Of a stretch of DNA of 10,424 nt, positions 9,172 through 10,424 are shown one piece after another; within the stretch, counting starts at the first letter, position 1, and each line of letters begins with the position of its first letter. Source of the DNA: Dactylosporangium sp. AC04546 (GTDB lineage Bacteria; Actinomycetota; Actinomycetes; Mycobacteriales; Micromonosporaceae); NCBI RefSeq assembly GCF_022095675.1, contig NZ_JAHYSG010000203.1:1-10424 (forward strand), written 5' to 3'. Under the pieces are notes generated by a model that was given only the letters and a program-made list of their open reading frames with translations, was not told the DNA's origin and searched no databases. Both the position numbers and the translations under genes were made by a program.

Positions 9172-9902
9172 GTGCCTTCGGTTCTCGGCAGTCTCAGCGC
9201 GTACCCGACGCCGCGGACCGTGTGGATGAGCGGCGGGTCCCACTTGTCGATCTTGCGGCGCAGGTAGTAGACGTAGGACTCGACGATCCGCCCGTCCCCG
9301 CCGAAGTCGTAGTTCCAGACCCGGTCCAGGATCTGCGCCTTGCTCACCACGCGGCCGGCATTCGTCAGCAGGTACCGCAGCAGGTTGAACTCGGTCGGCG
9401 ACAGGTCGACCCGGTGGCCGCCGCGCCGCACCTCGTGCGCGTCCTCGTCCATCTCCAGGTCCGCATACCGCAGCACCCCGCCGTCGACGAGCTGCTGCTG
9501 CTCGCCCAGGCTGCGCCGCAGGATGGCCCGGATGCGCAGGACGACCTCTTCGAGGCTGAACGGCTTGGCGACATAGTCGTCGGCGCCCACGGTCAGCCCG
9601 GAGATCCGGTCCTCGACCGAGTCCCGCGCGGTCAGGAACAGCACCGGCACCGGCTTGCCGGAGGTCCGCAGCCGCTGCGCCACCTCGAAGCCGTCGAGGT
9701 CGGGCATCATGACGTCGAGCACGACGAGATCCGGCCCGTACTCGGCGGCGGCGGCCAGCGCCTCCCGCCCGCCGCTGGCCACCCGCACCTCGAACCCGGT
9801 CAGCCGCAGCGTGGCCGAGAGCAGGGCACGGATGCTCGCCTCGTCGTCGACGACGAGGACCTTGGGCAGTACGGCGGAAACGGGCATCGGCTCCATCGTC
9901 AC
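9168..9902 (-). CDS. OmpR/PhoB-family DNA-binding response regulator
   Basis: The protein is 244 residues. The receiver at about 14-130 has acidic pair D19/D20, phospho-acceptor D63 in VLDVMMPD, T91 in LFLTARD and K113 in YVAKPFS. The winged-helix effector at about 145-240 shows LSPTEFNLLRYLLTNAGRVV, DRVWNYDF, the recognition-helix region RIVESYVYYLRRKID and the C-terminal hairpin IHTVRGVGYALR. The GTG at 9902 overlaps the preceding adaptor stop as GTGA (9899-9902) but has no clear Shine-Dalgarno; in-frame ATGs at 9896 and 9887 are alternatives, the last with GGAG close upstream. The stop overlaps the kinase start. It should control transcription, most simply of this train; a candidate site lies at 7566-7609. 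Confidence 0.95.
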   Translation of the reverse strand: MTMEPMPVSAVLPKVLVVDDEASIRALLSATLRLTGFEVRVASGGREALAAAAEYGPDLVVLDVMMPDLDGFEVAQRLRTSGKPVPVLFLTARDSVEDRISGLTVGADDYVAKPFSLEEVVLRIRAILRRSLGEQQQLVDGGVLRYADLEMDEDAHEVRRGGHRVDLSPTEFNLLRYLLTNAGRVVSKAQILDRVWNYDFGGDGRIVESYVYYLRRKIDKWDPPLIHTVRGVGYALRLPRTEGT

Positions 9903-10424
9903 TGACCGGCCGTCACGATCTCGTCGCCCTCGGCAAGTCCGCTCTTGATCTCGGTGTTGACGTCGCCGCGCAGGCCGGTCTCGACGGCCCGCTCCTCGTC
10001 CTTGCCGGCGATCCGGACCGTCACCTTCCCGCCGTGGACCGCCGTGGACGGCACCGACAGGACGTCGTCGACCGACGCGGTGACTACCGCGACAGTAGCG
10101 CTCTGCCCGTAGAGCAGCGTGTCAGGCACCTTGTCGAACGAGATCAGCGCGGCGTACCGCACCAGGCGGTTCGACACCGTGCCGGCCGGGTCGATCTGGA
10201 TGACCTTGCCGTCGTACTTCGCGCTCGGGTCGTCCGGCAGTGTGATCTTGGCGGTCTGGTCGACCTTCAGGTGGGCCACCTCGGCCTCGGTGAACTGCGC
10301 CTTCACGACCACGTCGCCGGTGCCGGCGAGGGTGATGACGTTGCTGCCGGCCGCCGAGCCGACGGTGCCGCTGACCGCGAGGATCTTGCCGGCGAGCGGC
10401 GCGGTGATCACCGTGCCGGCCAGC
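9899..10424 (-). CDS. Second membrane fusion protein, HlyD/MacA family (N-terminal part outside window)
   Basis: About 174 C-terminal residues are present and the frame runs off the right edge: codons beyond 10411 read L-A-G-T and match the adaptor pattern, so GTG 10411 is not the start. Visible parts are the second lipoyl half (TVITAPLAGKILAVSGTVG), the beta-barrel (VVVKAQFTEAEVAHLKVDQT), and a membrane-proximal domain with VLSVPSTAVHGGKVTVRI and KSGLAEGDEIVTAG. It aligns by eye along its whole length with the adaptor at 6331-7542 but lacks that protein's Ser/Gly insertion and QFPGGG tail. It lies upstream of, and overlaps by 4 bp, the response regulator. It may serve an exporter further upstream or be a second adaptor for the same permease. 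Confidence 0.92.
   Translation of the reverse strand, partial: LAGTVITAPLAGKILAVSGTVGSAAGSNVITLAGTGDVVVKAQFTEAEVAHLKVDQTAKITLPDDPSAKYDGKVIQIDPAGTVSNRLVRYAALISFDKVPDTLLYGQSATVAVVTASVDDVLSVPSTAVHGGKVTVRIAGKDEERAVETGLRGDVNTEIKSGLAEGDEIVTAGQ

Noticed and set aside
9172..9243. Longer N-terminus of the sensor kinase from 9243
   Set aside because: It would overlap 76 bp of the regulator gene with an Arg/His/Pro-rich stretch. The ATG at 9171 has an ATGA overlap and a nearby purine-rich site, and starts a typical kinase N-terminus.
7975..9267. 430-codon + strand frame opposite the sensor kinase
   Set aside because: Antisense shadow with Arg/Gly/Val composition and no recognisable domain.

Overview
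The window is very GC-rich, with strong G/C preference at third codon positions, GTG and TTG starts, and 4-bp start/stop overlaps between genes. Together with the actinobacterial families seen (a bPH_6-like membrane protein, a DUF5666-like protein, a HAMP-array hybrid kinase) this points to a high-GC actinobacterium. Micromonosporaceae or a streptomycete relative is my guess; the sequence alone does not fix the genus. I see no tRNA, rRNA, CRISPR array, insertion sequence or phage gene.

Left part, + strand (1-3116): the 3' portion of a large soluble-looking hybrid sensor kinase (92-residue HAMP repeats, GAF, coiled coil, HisKA, HATPase, receiver), followed within 20 bp by a single-receiver response regulator. 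This is a phosphorelay-type pair with no HPt domain and no DNA-binding output in view.

Right part, - strand (10424 down to 3113): one continuous co-directional gene train. In transcription order it holds the C-terminal part of a HlyD/MacA-type membrane fusion protein, an OmpR-family response regulator, its membrane sensor kinase, a second membrane fusion protein, a MacB/LolD-type ABC ATPase, an FtsX/MacB-type permease, a one-TM protein with a DUF5666-like domain, and a small two-TM PH-like protein. Overlapping starts and stops (GTGA at 9899-9902, ATGA at 9168-9171, GTGA at 5557-5560) suggest translational coupling. The likely logic is that an envelope signal is sensed by the kinase, the regulator is phosphorylated, and a MacAB-like tripartite-style exporter is induced. 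The two terminal membrane proteins may be accessory factors.

Three non-coding junctions in this train deserve attention. The kinase/adaptor junction (7543-7609) has four roughly 11-bp-phased CTC(G/A)G repeats and a possible leaderless promoter. The adaptor/ATPase junction (6240-6333) is filled exactly by a 29-codon open frame with competing inverted repeats. The permease/DUF5666 junction has a perfect 10-bp stem hairpin (4275-4313). The two gene trains converge and share one CTAG as overlapping stop codons (3113-3116). I do not see a clearly unprecedented system. The most distinctive content is the two-adaptor, TCS-controlled exporter operon and its regulatory junctions.
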